A DNA stretch of 64,000 nucleotides from Polycladospora coralii. GTDB lineage: Bacteria; Bacillota; Bacilli; Thermoactinomycetales; Thermoactinomycetaceae. Position numbers and translations under genes: made by a program. Under the pieces are notes generated by a model that made no database searches, was not told where the DNA came from, and saw only the letters and a list, made by a program, of their open reading frames with translations. The stretch is from NCBI RefSeq assembly GCF_014773435.2, contig NZ_JACXAG020000004.1:124001-188000 (forward strand), given 5' to 3'. Below are positions 1-7,490 of this stretch, in pieces (positions within the stretch are counted from its first letter, which is position 1; each line of letters opens with the position of its first letter).

Positions 1-33
1 GCCCCCCTCTAATTAACTCTTTATATACTATTG

Positions 34-55
34 GAACCTTTTATAAAAAAGGTTC
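34..55. repeat. Short AT-rich hairpin at the window edge
   Basis: A 9-bp perfect inverted repeat (GAACCTTTT / AAAAGGTTC) with a 4-nt loop. It could be the terminator of a gene lying before the window, but no clear U-run follows on either strand beyond the stem itself. Nothing else is recognisable in the first 100 bases. Confidence 0.3.
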
Positions 56-100
56 ACTAAAATGATGATCAATCTAAAACCCGATGGATGGCAGGTAATC

Positions 101-176
101 AAGTAGGTGGTTAATTTTTTTAAAATACTTATCGTTAAAAAATAAACCACCTACTTCGTTTGCATAAAGTGGGTGG
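101..176 (-). terminator. Terminator with three mutually pairing arms
   Basis: Read on the minus strand, an arm at 167-176 pairs with 147-156 (10 bp, one G-T pair, 10-nt loop) and is followed by TTTATTTTTT, a normal intrinsic terminator for the small gene at 352-567. A third arm at 101-110 is the exact complement of 147-156, so a competing downstream pairing is possible. Bases 177-351, between this and the gene, hold nothing recognisable. Confidence 0.5.
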
Positions 177-351
177 CTAGCCGAGAAGTATATATTTAGA
201 ATCAAGCGTGTTGATTTTCATGGTTTTTCTGTACTTTACGCTACATACACTTGCGCAACTTCCTATCGGTCAAACTTTGTACCTTCGTCAAGTAGCGATA
301 GAGGGGCAACTCCGCTCCAAATTGGATCGTTACTGCCACTGTGAGAAGCGT

Positions 352-567
352 TTATTCTCCACCACCACCACCATCGCTACCACTATTGTCTCCACCTCCA
401 CGATCAAAACTTCCTTCATTACTGCCTTCATAGCTACCAGAAAAACCATTCATTTTTTTCGTGTCCTGTTCACAAGAACTACTAAGTGCAACAATGATGC
501 CAATCGCGAGTGTAACCAAGATTGCTTTTTGTACATGTGTATATGTCCGGGATAAAGCTTGTATCAT
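352..567 (-). CDS. Small Gly/Ser/Asp-rich membrane-anchored or secreted protein
   Basis: A 71-residue protein of unknown family. The start is the ATG at 567, which lies 10 nt after AAAGGAG; an upstream TTG and an ATG overlap that site too closely. The N-terminus has a basic segment and one hydrophobic helix (about residues 14-31), then SSSCEQ, a near-lipobox with Ser instead of Leu at -3. The mature part is hydrophilic and ends in a run of Gly, Asn, Ser and Asp with a GGGGGE tail. It is monocistronic with its own terminator. Composition suggests a cell-surface or secreted small protein; the function is unknown. Coding status rests on the good ribosome site, the organised composition and the terminator. 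Confidence 0.55.
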   Translation of the reverse strand: MIQALSRTYTHVQKAILVTLAIGIIVALSSSCEQDTKKMNGFSGSYEGSNEGSFDRGGGDNSGSDGGGGGE

Positions 568-1007
568 TTGAATCATACTCCTTTGCAATCAGTCATAGGG
601 GTTTTAAACCAATAATATTTTAATTCTTAATATTTCTATATATTTATTTTATATCAATCATCGTGATACAATCAACAGTTTTGTCATATTTGTAGGTTCA
701 GTAAAAGTGGATCATATTGTTCATTGCGGTACACAGTGCTGTCCATTATTCCAAGTGAGGGAATACGTTTTGAGCGAAGGGGTCTGTCGAATGTAAATGG
801 GGAGCAAAATACAATACGATTAAACGGAAAAATAATATGAATCAACATACTTGGGATTTGATCCAGCCATTTTTCTTTTTACGCGAGCATCGTGACAAAC
901 TTTGACCACGAAGTAGTCGTCATGGATTTCGCCAACCTGTGATTCTCTCAGTAATAATAGGTAAATATTGCCAATTGTAAGCGTGTAGAACGATTCAATG
1001 AAAAATA
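568..1007. other. Intergenic region with no supported gene
   Basis: AT-rich 440 bases between two minus-strand genes. The part from about 600 to 680 should hold the promoter of the small gene at 352-567, but I see no convincing -35/-10 pair. A minus-strand open frame runs out of the deacetylase gene across 820-1008, but it has no ribosome site, spans the terminator and has no family resemblance. I do not call it. Confidence 0.4.
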
Positions 1008-1050
1008 AATCGAACTCCCCCTTCTTATATAGAGAAGGGGGAGTTCGATT
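1008..1050 (-). terminator. Strong terminator of the deacetylase gene
   Basis: An 18-bp perfect stem (1008-1025 with 1033-1050, 7-nt loop, GGGGGAG core) lies directly at the stop codon of the minus-strand deacetylase gene and is followed on that strand by TTTATTTTTC. Confidence 0.85.
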
Positions 1051-3475
1051 ATTCACTCTGATATTCGATTCGAATCGCATCTGCGATAACATATCCATTA
1101 GCTAGGTCTGATTGAACAATCTTGTTTGTGCCGCTTTTGAAATTGTAAGAGCCAATATCGACCCAAGTTTGCCCATTAACCTGTTGATTTACGGTTTTGG
1201 TAGTTGTAGAACTGTTCGCATAAACGGTATAAGGAGCATTCGTAGCGCGATCCGATGCAGCCGGATAATAGACTGAAACTTTATATCTTCCTTCTTCAGG
1301 AATGTTGAAATTCCATGTGAAAGTGTCAGCACCAGAACCCTTGGCATTTGGCTGATAATTAATACCATAGTAGCCAGCTACATTAGTCGATAATCCCCAA
1401 TTTCCTTTAGTGGAATGCGTGGGATCCATGTTATCCAGTGTTATGACTTTCGGAAAATCTTTTACTTTTTCGATTCGAATCGCATCTGCGATAACATACC
1501 CATTAGCTAGATCGGACTGAACAATCTTGTTTGTTCCGTTCTTAAAATGATATGAGCCGATATCGACCCAAGTAGAACCTTTGGTCTGTTGATTGACAAA
1601 TTTAGTAGTTGTAGATCCATTAGAATGTACGGTATAAGGGGCATTCGTAGCACGGTCAGGTGCAGCTGGATAATAGACTGAAACTTTGTACCTACCTTCT
1701 GCGGGGATATTGAAATTCCATGTGAAAGTGTCAGCACCAGAACCGCTAGCATTCGGTTGATAATTACTACCGTAATAACCAGCTACGTTCGTGGAAAGTG
1801 GCCACGTACCGATTTTTGAATGACTTGAATCTGTATTATCCAAGGTGATCACTTCAGGAGTCGTTTCTTTTATTTTTTCGATCTGTATGGCATCTGCGAT
1901 AACATATCCATTTGCCAAGTCGGAGAGTACAATTTTGTTTGTACCGCTTTTGAAATTGTAAGAGCCAATATCGACCCAAGATTGCCCATTGATTTGTTGG
2001 TTGACCGTTTTGGTGGTAGTCGAACCATTGGCATAAATGGTGTAAGGGGCATTTGTGGCCCGGTCTGATCCTGAGGTATAGAATACTTTCACACGATATG
2101 TACCATCAGTGGGCACATTGAAGTTCCATGTAAACGTATCGGAACCAGAACCCGCAGCATTCGGCTGATAATTCACACCATAATACCCTGATACGCTATG
2201 TGAAAGGTTCCAAATACCTTGAAATTGATTGGTAGGAGCTGCATTATCCACTGTCACCACATCTGGATTTGGTTGTTCATAGGCGGGGAGGTTTAACAGT
2301 TCATCGATCGTTACCAATTCATAACCTTCATTTTCTAAATATGAAATGATTTCTGGAAGAGCTTGGACGGTCGCTTCGCGATTGCCCCCACCATCATGCT
2401 GTAAAATAATACTTCCGGATTGACTTTGATCTTTCACGCTATCCATAATGTTTTGAACGGTTCTTCCACTTCTCCAATCTTCCGTATCAACATCCCAATT
2501 TATCAACTCATAACCTTGTTGTTCAATGGTATCTTCTATACCGCTCACAGCACCATAAGGCGGGCGCAATAGTTTTGCTTTTTTTCCGATTAAAGATTCA
2601 ATTTTAATATTGGTGTGGGTAAGTTGTTGTCTAATCTGGTCAGTAGTGAGGTTGGTAAGTTGAGGGTGATCCCATGTATGGCTTGCTACGGTATGCCCTT
2701 CATTATAGATTCGTTTGACGAGATCAGGATAAGATTCTGCTTTTTCACCTAATATAAAGAAAGTTGCAGGTATATCTTCAGTTTTTAAAATATCTAATAT
2801 TCGGCCTGTGTATTCTGCGTGAGGACCATCATCAAAGGTGAGCGCCACTTTTTTTGCGGTGCGAGGACCATTGTAATGAACAGGTTGTACAACATCGTTT
2901 TTGGGTGCTTGTTTCACCTTGTTTTTCTGATTTTCCATCATATATTGTTCATAATGATGTTCGTCTTCTTGATGTGTACTAGGGTTTAATTGCTCTAAAC
3001 GAAGGGCATCAACACTAACGGAACCATTTGCTTGGTTAGTTTGTACAATTGTATTTAGACCTTGCTTAAATTCAAAACTTCCTATATCGACCCATGAATT
3101 GCCTTTATTTTGTTGATTCACATGTTTGGTAATCATACCGTTATTGGCATAAATGTAGTATGGAGCATTCGTAGCACGATCTTTTTCGGATGAATAACGG
3201 ACATATATACGATATTTACCATTTTCAGGTAGATCAAATTTCCATTTAAATTGAGCTGTCGCTTTTTGTGCATTGCCTTTGTGAATAAGGTGATCGAACC
3301 GATAAAATGACTTTTCGTTCTGAACGGTTTGCCATTTTCCAGTATACTGATGTTGTTTATCTGCATTATCCAAAGTAATATACGTTGGATATGCTGTTTT
3401 AGCTAACGATGGGGCAGGGATCATCGTGACACAAAATGTTAAAACGATCAACGCCATTAATAATATCTTTTTCAT
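1049..3475 (-). CDS. Secreted polysaccharide deacetylase (NodB/CE4) with four golvesin/Xly-type domains
   Basis: 808 residues, exported. The signal peptide is residues 1-25, with likely cleavage after SLA. Domains in order: a beta-sandwich repeat of the golvesin/Xly carbohydrate-binding type (about 31-163), a linker, a NodB homology domain (about 206-392), then three further copies of the same repeat (about 405-534, 541-670, 676-806). Each copy carries the signature DRATNAPY, VNQQ, W-V-D-I-G-S and NG-x-V-x-x-DA. NodB motifs are intact: TFDDGP (D215, D216), SHTWDH (H266, H270), RPPYG (304-308), WDVDTEDW, and LQHDG (H360). Family knowledge points to metal-dependent N-deacetylation of GlcNAc in peptidoglycan, chitin or an exopolysaccharide, with the repeats binding the polymer. 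The three C-terminal repeats are close copies. Start ATG follows AAAGGAGAAATATA. Confidence 0.9.
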   Translation of the reverse strand: MKKILLMALIVLTFCVTMIPAPSLAKTAYPTYITLDNADKQHQYTGKWQTVQNEKSFYRFDHLIHKGNAQKATAQFKWKFDLPENGKYRIYVRYSSEKDRATNAPYYIYANNGMITKHVNQQNKGNSWVDIGSFEFKQGLNTIVQTNQANGSVSVDALRLEQLNPSTHQEDEHHYEQYMMENQKNKVKQAPKNDVVQPVHYNGPRTAKKVALTFDDGPHAEYTGRILDILKTEDIPATFFILGEKAESYPDLVKRIYNEGHTVASHTWDHPQLTNLTTDQIRQQLTHTNIKIESLIGKKAKLLRPPYGAVSGIEDTIEQQGYELINWDVDTEDWRSGRTVQNIMDSVKDQSQSGSIILQHDGGGNREATVQALPEIISYLENEGYELVTIDELLNLPAYEQPNPDVVTVDNAAPTNQFQGIWNLSHSVSGYYGVNYQPNAAGSGSDTFTWNFNVPTDGTYRVKVFYTSGSDRATNAPYTIYANGSTTTKTVNQQINGQSWVDIGSYNFKSGTNKIVLSDLANGYVIADAIQIEKIKETTPEVITLDNTDSSHSKIGTWPLSTNVAGYYGSNYQPNASGSGADTFTWNFNIPAEGRYKVSVYYPAAPDRATNAPYTVHSNGSTTTKFVNQQTKGSTWVDIGSYHFKNGTNKIVQSDLANGYVIADAIRIEKVKDFPKVITLDNMDPTHSTKGNWGLSTNVAGYYGINYQPNAKGSGADTFTWNFNIPEEGRYKVSVYYPAASDRATNAPYTVYANSSTTTKTVNQQVNGQTWVDIGSYNFKSGTNKIVQSDLANGYVIADAIRIEYQSE

Positions 3476-3498
3476 TATATTTCTCCTTTTATATATAT

Positions 3499-3541
3499 TT
3501 ACAAATCACAAATTAGAAATATGATTTGTAAATGTATTATA
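3499..3541 (-). promoter_or_regulatory. -10 box and adjacent inverted repeat upstream of the deacetylase gene
   Basis: On the minus strand a TATAAT hexamer (3536-3541) is preceded by TTTTGATG; no good -35 is seen. Just downstream, a perfect 10-bp inverted repeat, TTACAAATCA (3499-3508) and TGATTTGTAA (3522-3531), with a 13-nt centre would sit at the start of the transcript. It could be an operator or a 5'-leader hairpin. Confidence 0.4.
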
Positions 3542-3791
3542 CATCAAAATTAAAAAATATTAATGGTTTTTATAATGAGTCATTTGAATACTCCTTACGA
3601 TTTCTATCGCTTCTACCCGCAATGTTTCAAATAAGGGTGTTATCAAGATTTTTTGTATTATGTAAAATACACAATTTGTCAATAAATGATTAAGCCGAAC
3701 AATCCGTAACGTTAATGTGGTGAAGGAGAAATATAATTCCTCAAAACATGGGGCAAATCTATGGATGTACTAATAAATTTTTAAACTGTAT
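3542..3791. other. Intergenic region with no recognised feature
   Basis: AT-rich spacer between the divergent deacetylase and oxidoreductase genes. I see no open reading frame or strong secondary structure here. It probably holds upstream promoter elements of the deacetylase gene. Confidence 0.4.
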
Positions 3792-3820
3792 TTGACAAAT
3801 GTTCAGTTTTGAAATATACT
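3792..3820 (+). promoter_or_regulatory. Sigma-A promoter of the Old Yellow Enzyme-family gene with possible operator
   Basis: TTGACA (3792-3797), a 17-nt spacer and TATACT (3815-3820) give a near-consensus vegetative promoter about 130 nt before the start codon. AAACTG (3783-3788) and CAGTTT (3804-3809) form an inverted repeat straddling the -35 box, and another GCAGTTTA follows at about 3837. A repressor operator is a reasonable inference. Confidence 0.6.
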
Positions 3821-3959
3821 GTACTTTAATAAGGTGCAGTTTAAAATCTACATATTAAGTTAACCGAGGCAACTGATTTAATTTGGAGAAATTGTGTAGC
3901 ACGTGTATGGCGAATTTGTAAAACGATATTAAATCTAGTGTGAGAAGGAGATTGAAGAG

Positions 3960-5021
3960 ATGTCAAAAACGGTTGAAATAAATAAATTTTTAGAACCAGC
4001 TAAGCTAGGTGAATGGAATTTACAAAGTCATGTTGCGATGGCTCCATTAACACGCTGTTTTGCTGATTTGGAGACAGGGATAGTTGGCGAAGATGTGGTT
4101 GAATATTATCGTAAACGTGCAGCAGATGGCGTCGGTCTTATCATTACAGAAGGGATCGTCATTAGTCAAAGGGGTAGAGGAAATCCTGGTGTTTCAGGAC
4201 TATATTCGAATGAACAGATTGCGGCTTGGAAAAAAGTAACTGATGCGGTACACGCAGAGGGTGGAACGATTGTTGCTCAGATTTGGCATGTCGGACGTCT
4301 TTCTCATCATGAACTCACAGGTGGAGTGGCACCGCTTGCTCCATCAGCGATACAAGCGCAAGGAGATGTGAGTCGACTAGGAAAACCGTTTTCTATGCCT
4401 GAGGAAATGAGTCAGCAGGATATACAAGAGGTGCTTGATCAATATGCACAAGCAGCGCAAAATGCTTTAGCGGCAGGATTTGATGGTGTAGAAATACATG
4501 GAGCGAATGGTTATCTCATCGATCAATTTAATACGGATTTGACGAATCAACGCACCGACCGGTATGGAGGCGATTTGAAACAGCGTCTCACATTTATGAA
4601 AGAAGTCATCCGTACGGTAATAGATGTAGTGGGTACAAAACGCACCATTATACGTTTCTCAGCAATGAAAGTGGATAACTTGGCTTATATGTGGGAAGAT
4701 CCAGAGCAAGCCATTGCTACATTTATGGATGCATTTAAAGAAGTAGGCGTAACTAATATTCACTTATCCATAGTTGATTTTACCCAAGTCGTTGCAAATG
4801 GTATGACTCTCAATCAACTTGTGCGTAAATATTGGGATAAAGTCATTATAGGTGTAGGGAGTATCACACCACAAATTGCTGAAGACGCTTTGCAAGAAGG
4901 GTTGATTGATTTAGCAGCAATTGGTAGACCGTTAATTGCGAATCCCGATTATGTGCATCGTGTGAAAAATGGTATGACACTAGAAGATTATGATGTACAG
5001 CAACTTTTTACTTTAGTCTAA
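3960..5021 (+). CDS. NADH:flavin oxidoreductase of the Old Yellow Enzyme family
   Basis: 353 residues, full length for classical OYE/NemA-type enzymes. These are cytosolic FMN TIM barrels that reduce activated C=C bonds of enones, nitro compounds or nitrate esters with NAD(P)H. Visible signatures are APLTR near residue 28, the segment YRKRAADGVGLIITEG, AQIWHVGR, and the substrate-binding stretch DGVEIHGANGYLIDQF (His and Asn around 170-176), then RTDRYGG. The C-terminal phosphate-binding part has GVGSI and AIGRPLIANPD. Start ATG lies 9 nt after AGGAG. It is monocistronic with a consensus promoter and possible operator, suggesting inducible detoxification. The substrate cannot be read from sequence. 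Confidence 0.9.
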   Translation: MSKTVEINKFLEPAKLGEWNLQSHVAMAPLTRCFADLETGIVGEDVVEYYRKRAADGVGLIITEGIVISQRGRGNPGVSGLYSNEQIAAWKKVTDAVHAEGGTIVAQIWHVGRLSHHELTGGVAPLAPSAIQAQGDVSRLGKPFSMPEEMSQQDIQEVLDQYAQAAQNALAAGFDGVEIHGANGYLIDQFNTDLTNQRTDRYGGDLKQRLTFMKEVIRTVIDVVGTKRTIIRFSAMKVDNLAYMWEDPEQAIATFMDAFKEVGVTNIHLSIVDFTQVVANGMTLNQLVRKYWDKVIIGVGSITPQIAEDALQEGLIDLAAIGRPLIANPDYVHRVKNGMTLEDYDVQQLFTLV

Positions 5022-5028
5022 TAAAAAA

Positions 5029-5063
5029 AGCACATGTCACGCACGTGATGTGTGCTTTTTTGT
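5029..5063 (+). terminator. Terminator after the OYE-family gene
   Basis: AGCACA...TGTGCT stem with two internal mismatches, flanked by A-run and a TTTTTT tail just after the stop codon at 5021. Confidence 0.75.
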
Positions 5064-5105
5064 TTGATAGAGGTTTTCTGCAAATTCACAGGTTGCTATT
5101 AGCTG

Positions 5106-5300
5106 ATGTTACGTGCGCTTCATCATATTGCTTGCCATAGGACTGCTACATGGACAAGCGATTGCCGGAAAGTTAGGTCCTCGCATCACATTTATGCTAA
5201 ACAAGGATATCAAATTTCTGAAATTTTATCATATAAACAAACAAATTTTTTGCGCTATCGTATGATAAAAGACCTTAACTCTCTTTCCGGAGTAGTATGA
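5106..5300 (+). pseudogene. Possible remnant of a GNAT-type acetyltransferase
   Basis: A 64-codon open frame whose second half (about codons 27-58, with HHIYAKQGY and then TNFLRYRMIK) resembles the C-terminal end of GNAT N-acetyltransferases. The first half has no family character and there is no ribosome site at the ATG. The remainder of a GNAT fold is absent upstream. I read it as a decayed 3' gene fragment; it may also be chance. Apart from this and the terminator, the 343-base gap before the DUF421 gene holds nothing recognised. Confidence 0.25.
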
Positions 5301-5364
5301 ATGAATTTTTGTAAGTGAGGGATCAATAAAGGAGAAGATGCAATGTTTGGTAGGAGGTTTTTCC

Positions 5365-6087
5365 ATGGCATTTATTCAAGTTTTTTACCAGACATTAATC
5401 GCTTTCCTTACTGTAATGATCATTACGCGTATTCTGGGGAAACAACAAATTGGTGAAATGACTTTCACGGAGTACGTAAATGGCATTACATTTGGCTCTA
5501 TTGCAGCTAATCTGGCAACAGAACTGGATCAAAATATTGTGCAACATATAATATCGCTCATCATGTTTGGTGTGCTTACATACGGAGCATCTTGGCTTGC
5601 GCTCCATAATCGTAAAGCGCGAAAACTCCTTCAAGGTGAACCGATTGTAGTGATTAAAGATGGTAAATTACTGGAAAAAAACTTACAAAAAACAAGGTTT
5701 ACGCTTATCGATATTACACAGTTATTGCGTGGGAAAGAAGTGTTTAACATCGATGATGTCCAGTATGCCATTCTCGAAAATGATGGGACATTATCGGTTA
5801 TGCTAAAGCCTGATAAACAACCTTTAACTCCGCAAACAAACAGACGAAACAATCCAACTGAACCTCAAATTCCGACTGAACTCGTAGTTGACGGGCAAGT
5901 GATTTATGAAAATTTACGTCGTATCGGTCAATCTGGCAAATGGTTAATGGAGCAACTTAAAGCACAAAAATCGATCCAGTCTATTCAAGATGTATTTTAC
6001 GCAACTTTGGATAGTGAAGGGAAACTATATATCGATTTGCGCGATGATCATATCAAGCGAGAAAAGGTAGATCGTTCCTTTTTATGA
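5365..6087 (+). CDS. DUF421 (YetF-type) membrane protein
   Basis: 240 residues from the ATG at 5365, 7 nt after AGGAGG. An ATG 27 nt upstream has a closer-spaced ribosome site, but the family N-terminus begins here. Three hydrophobic segments lie in the first 80 residues, with the family signature TRILGKQQIGEMTFTEYV and GITFGSIAA. A soluble tail follows with PIVVIKDGK, then ELVVDGQV and LKAQKSI, the two beta-grasp-like repeats of the family. DUF421 proteins (YetF, YdfS, YkjA and relatives) are common in spore formers, and some are linked to spore persistence or germination receptor function in other bacilli. No enzymatic role is established. Confidence 0.85.
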   Translation: MAFIQVFYQTLIAFLTVMIITRILGKQQIGEMTFTEYVNGITFGSIAANLATELDQNIVQHIISLIMFGVLTYGASWLALHNRKARKLLQGEPIVVIKDGKLLEKNLQKTRFTLIDITQLLRGKEVFNIDDVQYAILENDGTLSVMLKPDKQPLTPQTNRRNNPTEPQIPTELVVDGQVIYENLRRIGQSGKWLMEQLKAQKSIQSIQDVFYATLDSEGKLYIDLRDDHIKREKVDRSFL

Positions 6088-6092
6088 TGGAC

Positions 6093-6548
6093 TCACTGTG
6101 TGATGAAATGAAATAGTTTGTACAAAAGTGCAGTGATGCCAGCAGCCATGAGGGGACCTACTGGAATGCCTCTAAAAAACAAGATACCAATCATCGAACC
6201 AAATACAATCCCGATGATGATTTGAGGCTCCAATTTAATTAAATCAAGACCACTGCCATTCGTATAGGTAGCTAAAATACCACCTACTAAAGCAATTAAA
6301 CCAATTGGGGAAGAAAGCACATCAAATATTTCCTTCGACGTAATTTGACCTGAAGCAAAAGGTACTAATATGGCTATGGTCAAAAAAAGCAAGCCAAACT
6401 CTAAACCGCGACGCTCAATTAGGGGATATATCCGTTCTAAGTCAATCAATCTTAATATGAGTAAAAAGCTGGCAGCTGTAGCTATCAAATGTGATCTGCC
6501 GACGATACCGATGCCGATCATGCAGACTAAAATAAACTCTGGCTTCAT
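6093..6548 (-). CDS. DUF441/UPF0756 integral membrane protein
   Basis: 151 residues with four hydrophobic segments, matching the DUF441 (YtwI-like) family in length. Gly-rich transmembrane motifs include GLEFGLLFLTIAILVPFASG and VGGILATYTNGSGLDL. The function of the family is unknown. The gene converges with the DUF421 gene, the stops being only five bases apart, and no terminator hairpin separates them. ATG start; upstream on the minus strand is a GGAGTATCTCC-type ribosome site. Confidence 0.85.
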   Translation of the reverse strand: MKPEFILVCMIGIGIVGRSHLIATAASFLLILRLIDLERIYPLIERRGLEFGLLFLTIAILVPFASGQITSKEIFDVLSSPIGLIALVGGILATYTNGSGLDLIKLEPQIIIGIVFGSMIGILFFRGIPVGPLMAAGITALLYKLFHFITQ

Positions 6549-6607
6549 GGAGATACTCCTTGTCCAAAAGGTATTGCTTCATTCTATGTGCGAGAAATAG
6601 AAAACAT

Positions 6608-6637
6608 GAGGAGAATCGAACATAATCGATGCTCCTC
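6608..6637 (-). terminator. Terminator of the phosphosulfolactate synthase-like gene
   Basis: A 12-bp stem with one mismatch (6608-6619 with 6626-6637) follows the minus-strand stop at 6644, with ATGTTTTC downstream on that strand. Confidence 0.6.
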
Positions 6638-6643
6638 TGTTTA

Positions 6644-7453
6644 CTAGACACGCTGTACGAGATGGTAGGTATCTGAACGTAATCCACGGCGTAAAGATTC
6701 AATGGAAAAGATATCAGCAGGAGAAATGTTTCCAAAATTAAGCAGGGGGCCTAATGATTGAATGAGAGCGATTTGTTGACTTTTTAAGGGGGCTTCCCAG
6801 AAGACGATTGCCATATCCATTTGTTGTTTACATTTTTCTATATCTCGGATCGAAATGTCGCCATACTTATCGTAAACACCTACGTCGATTCCGGATTCAC
6901 GGCCTTCTATGATAACAAAACTCGCTCCACTGTGGAGATCGCGGTGATAAAGGTCGATCATCTCATCCAGTTGTAAAGCTTGGTTGTTATCTTTTTTTCC
7001 GACTTCTGTAATCACTTGTAAACCGTGATCAGTTGCATATTTTATCATTTCATTTCTTTCATAAATGGGAATTGTAATGGTGCCATCTGAAATTTCAACC
7101 CACTTTAACTTCATATTCTTTATCATATTAAAATAATCACGAATCAAATTGGATTGATATGCAATTTCAAATAACGTTCCGCCGAAGTAAAGGTTAACAT
7201 TATACTGGGTACAAAGTTCGATTTTAGTTTGTAAAATTTGAGGAGGCGTAAGGACTGCTGTTCCAAATCCGAGCTTAATAAAATCAATATATGCATGTGA
7301 AATTTCTAACAAATCCCGGAAGGCATTTAGTCCTAATCCTTTATCCATCACCATTGTATTTCCTGTAGTGCGGGGTTTATGAACATGACGAATCCCGCTA
7401 GGATCTCTTAAACAACTAGCATCAAAAATTTGTCTGAGATCTTGCATCTCCAT
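6644..7453 (-). CDS. Phosphosulfolactate synthase-like protein (ComA/YitD family)
   Basis: 269 residues from the ATG at 7453. The longer open frame would overlap the upstream gene and lacks family similarity there. ComA enzymes are Mg-dependent TIM barrels that add sulfite to phosphoenolpyruvate to give phosphosulfolactate. Visible family segments are KPRTTGNTMVMDKGLG near the N-terminus, YIDFIKLGFGTA, NVNLYFGGTLFEIA, WVEISDGTITI, ITEVGKK, and VIIEGRESG. In Bacillus the related gene is connected with 3-sulfolactate, a known major component of spores; that is family knowledge. The gene follows the MFS exporter after 37 bases and is probably cotranscribed. The ribosome site (AAAGTGGTG) is weak. 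Confidence 0.8.
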   Translation of the reverse strand: MEMQDLRQIFDASCLRDPSGIRHVHKPRTTGNTMVMDKGLGLNAFRDLLEISHAYIDFIKLGFGTAVLTPPQILQTKIELCTQYNVNLYFGGTLFEIAYQSNLIRDYFNMIKNMKLKWVEISDGTITIPIYERNEMIKYATDHGLQVITEVGKKDNNQALQLDEMIDLYHRDLHSGASFVIIEGRESGIDVGVYDKYGDISIRDIEKCKQQMDMAIVFWEAPLKSQQIALIQSLGPLLNFGNISPADIFSIESLRRGLRSDTYHLVQRV

Positions 7454-7490
7454 CACCACTTTTCTTTTTAAGAAATATCGTATGCGTGTT

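Noticed and set aside
208-555. Plus-strand 115-codon frame rich in Thr
   Set aside because: It is the antisense of the better supported small gene at 352-567 and lacks a ribosome site; the Thr-rich part is the complement of Gly and Asp/Ser codons.
820-1098. Minus-strand 92-codon frame overlapping the end of the deacetylase gene
   Set aside because: It has no ribosome site, crosses the strong terminator at 1008-1050 and starts inside another gene in a different frame. No family resemblance.
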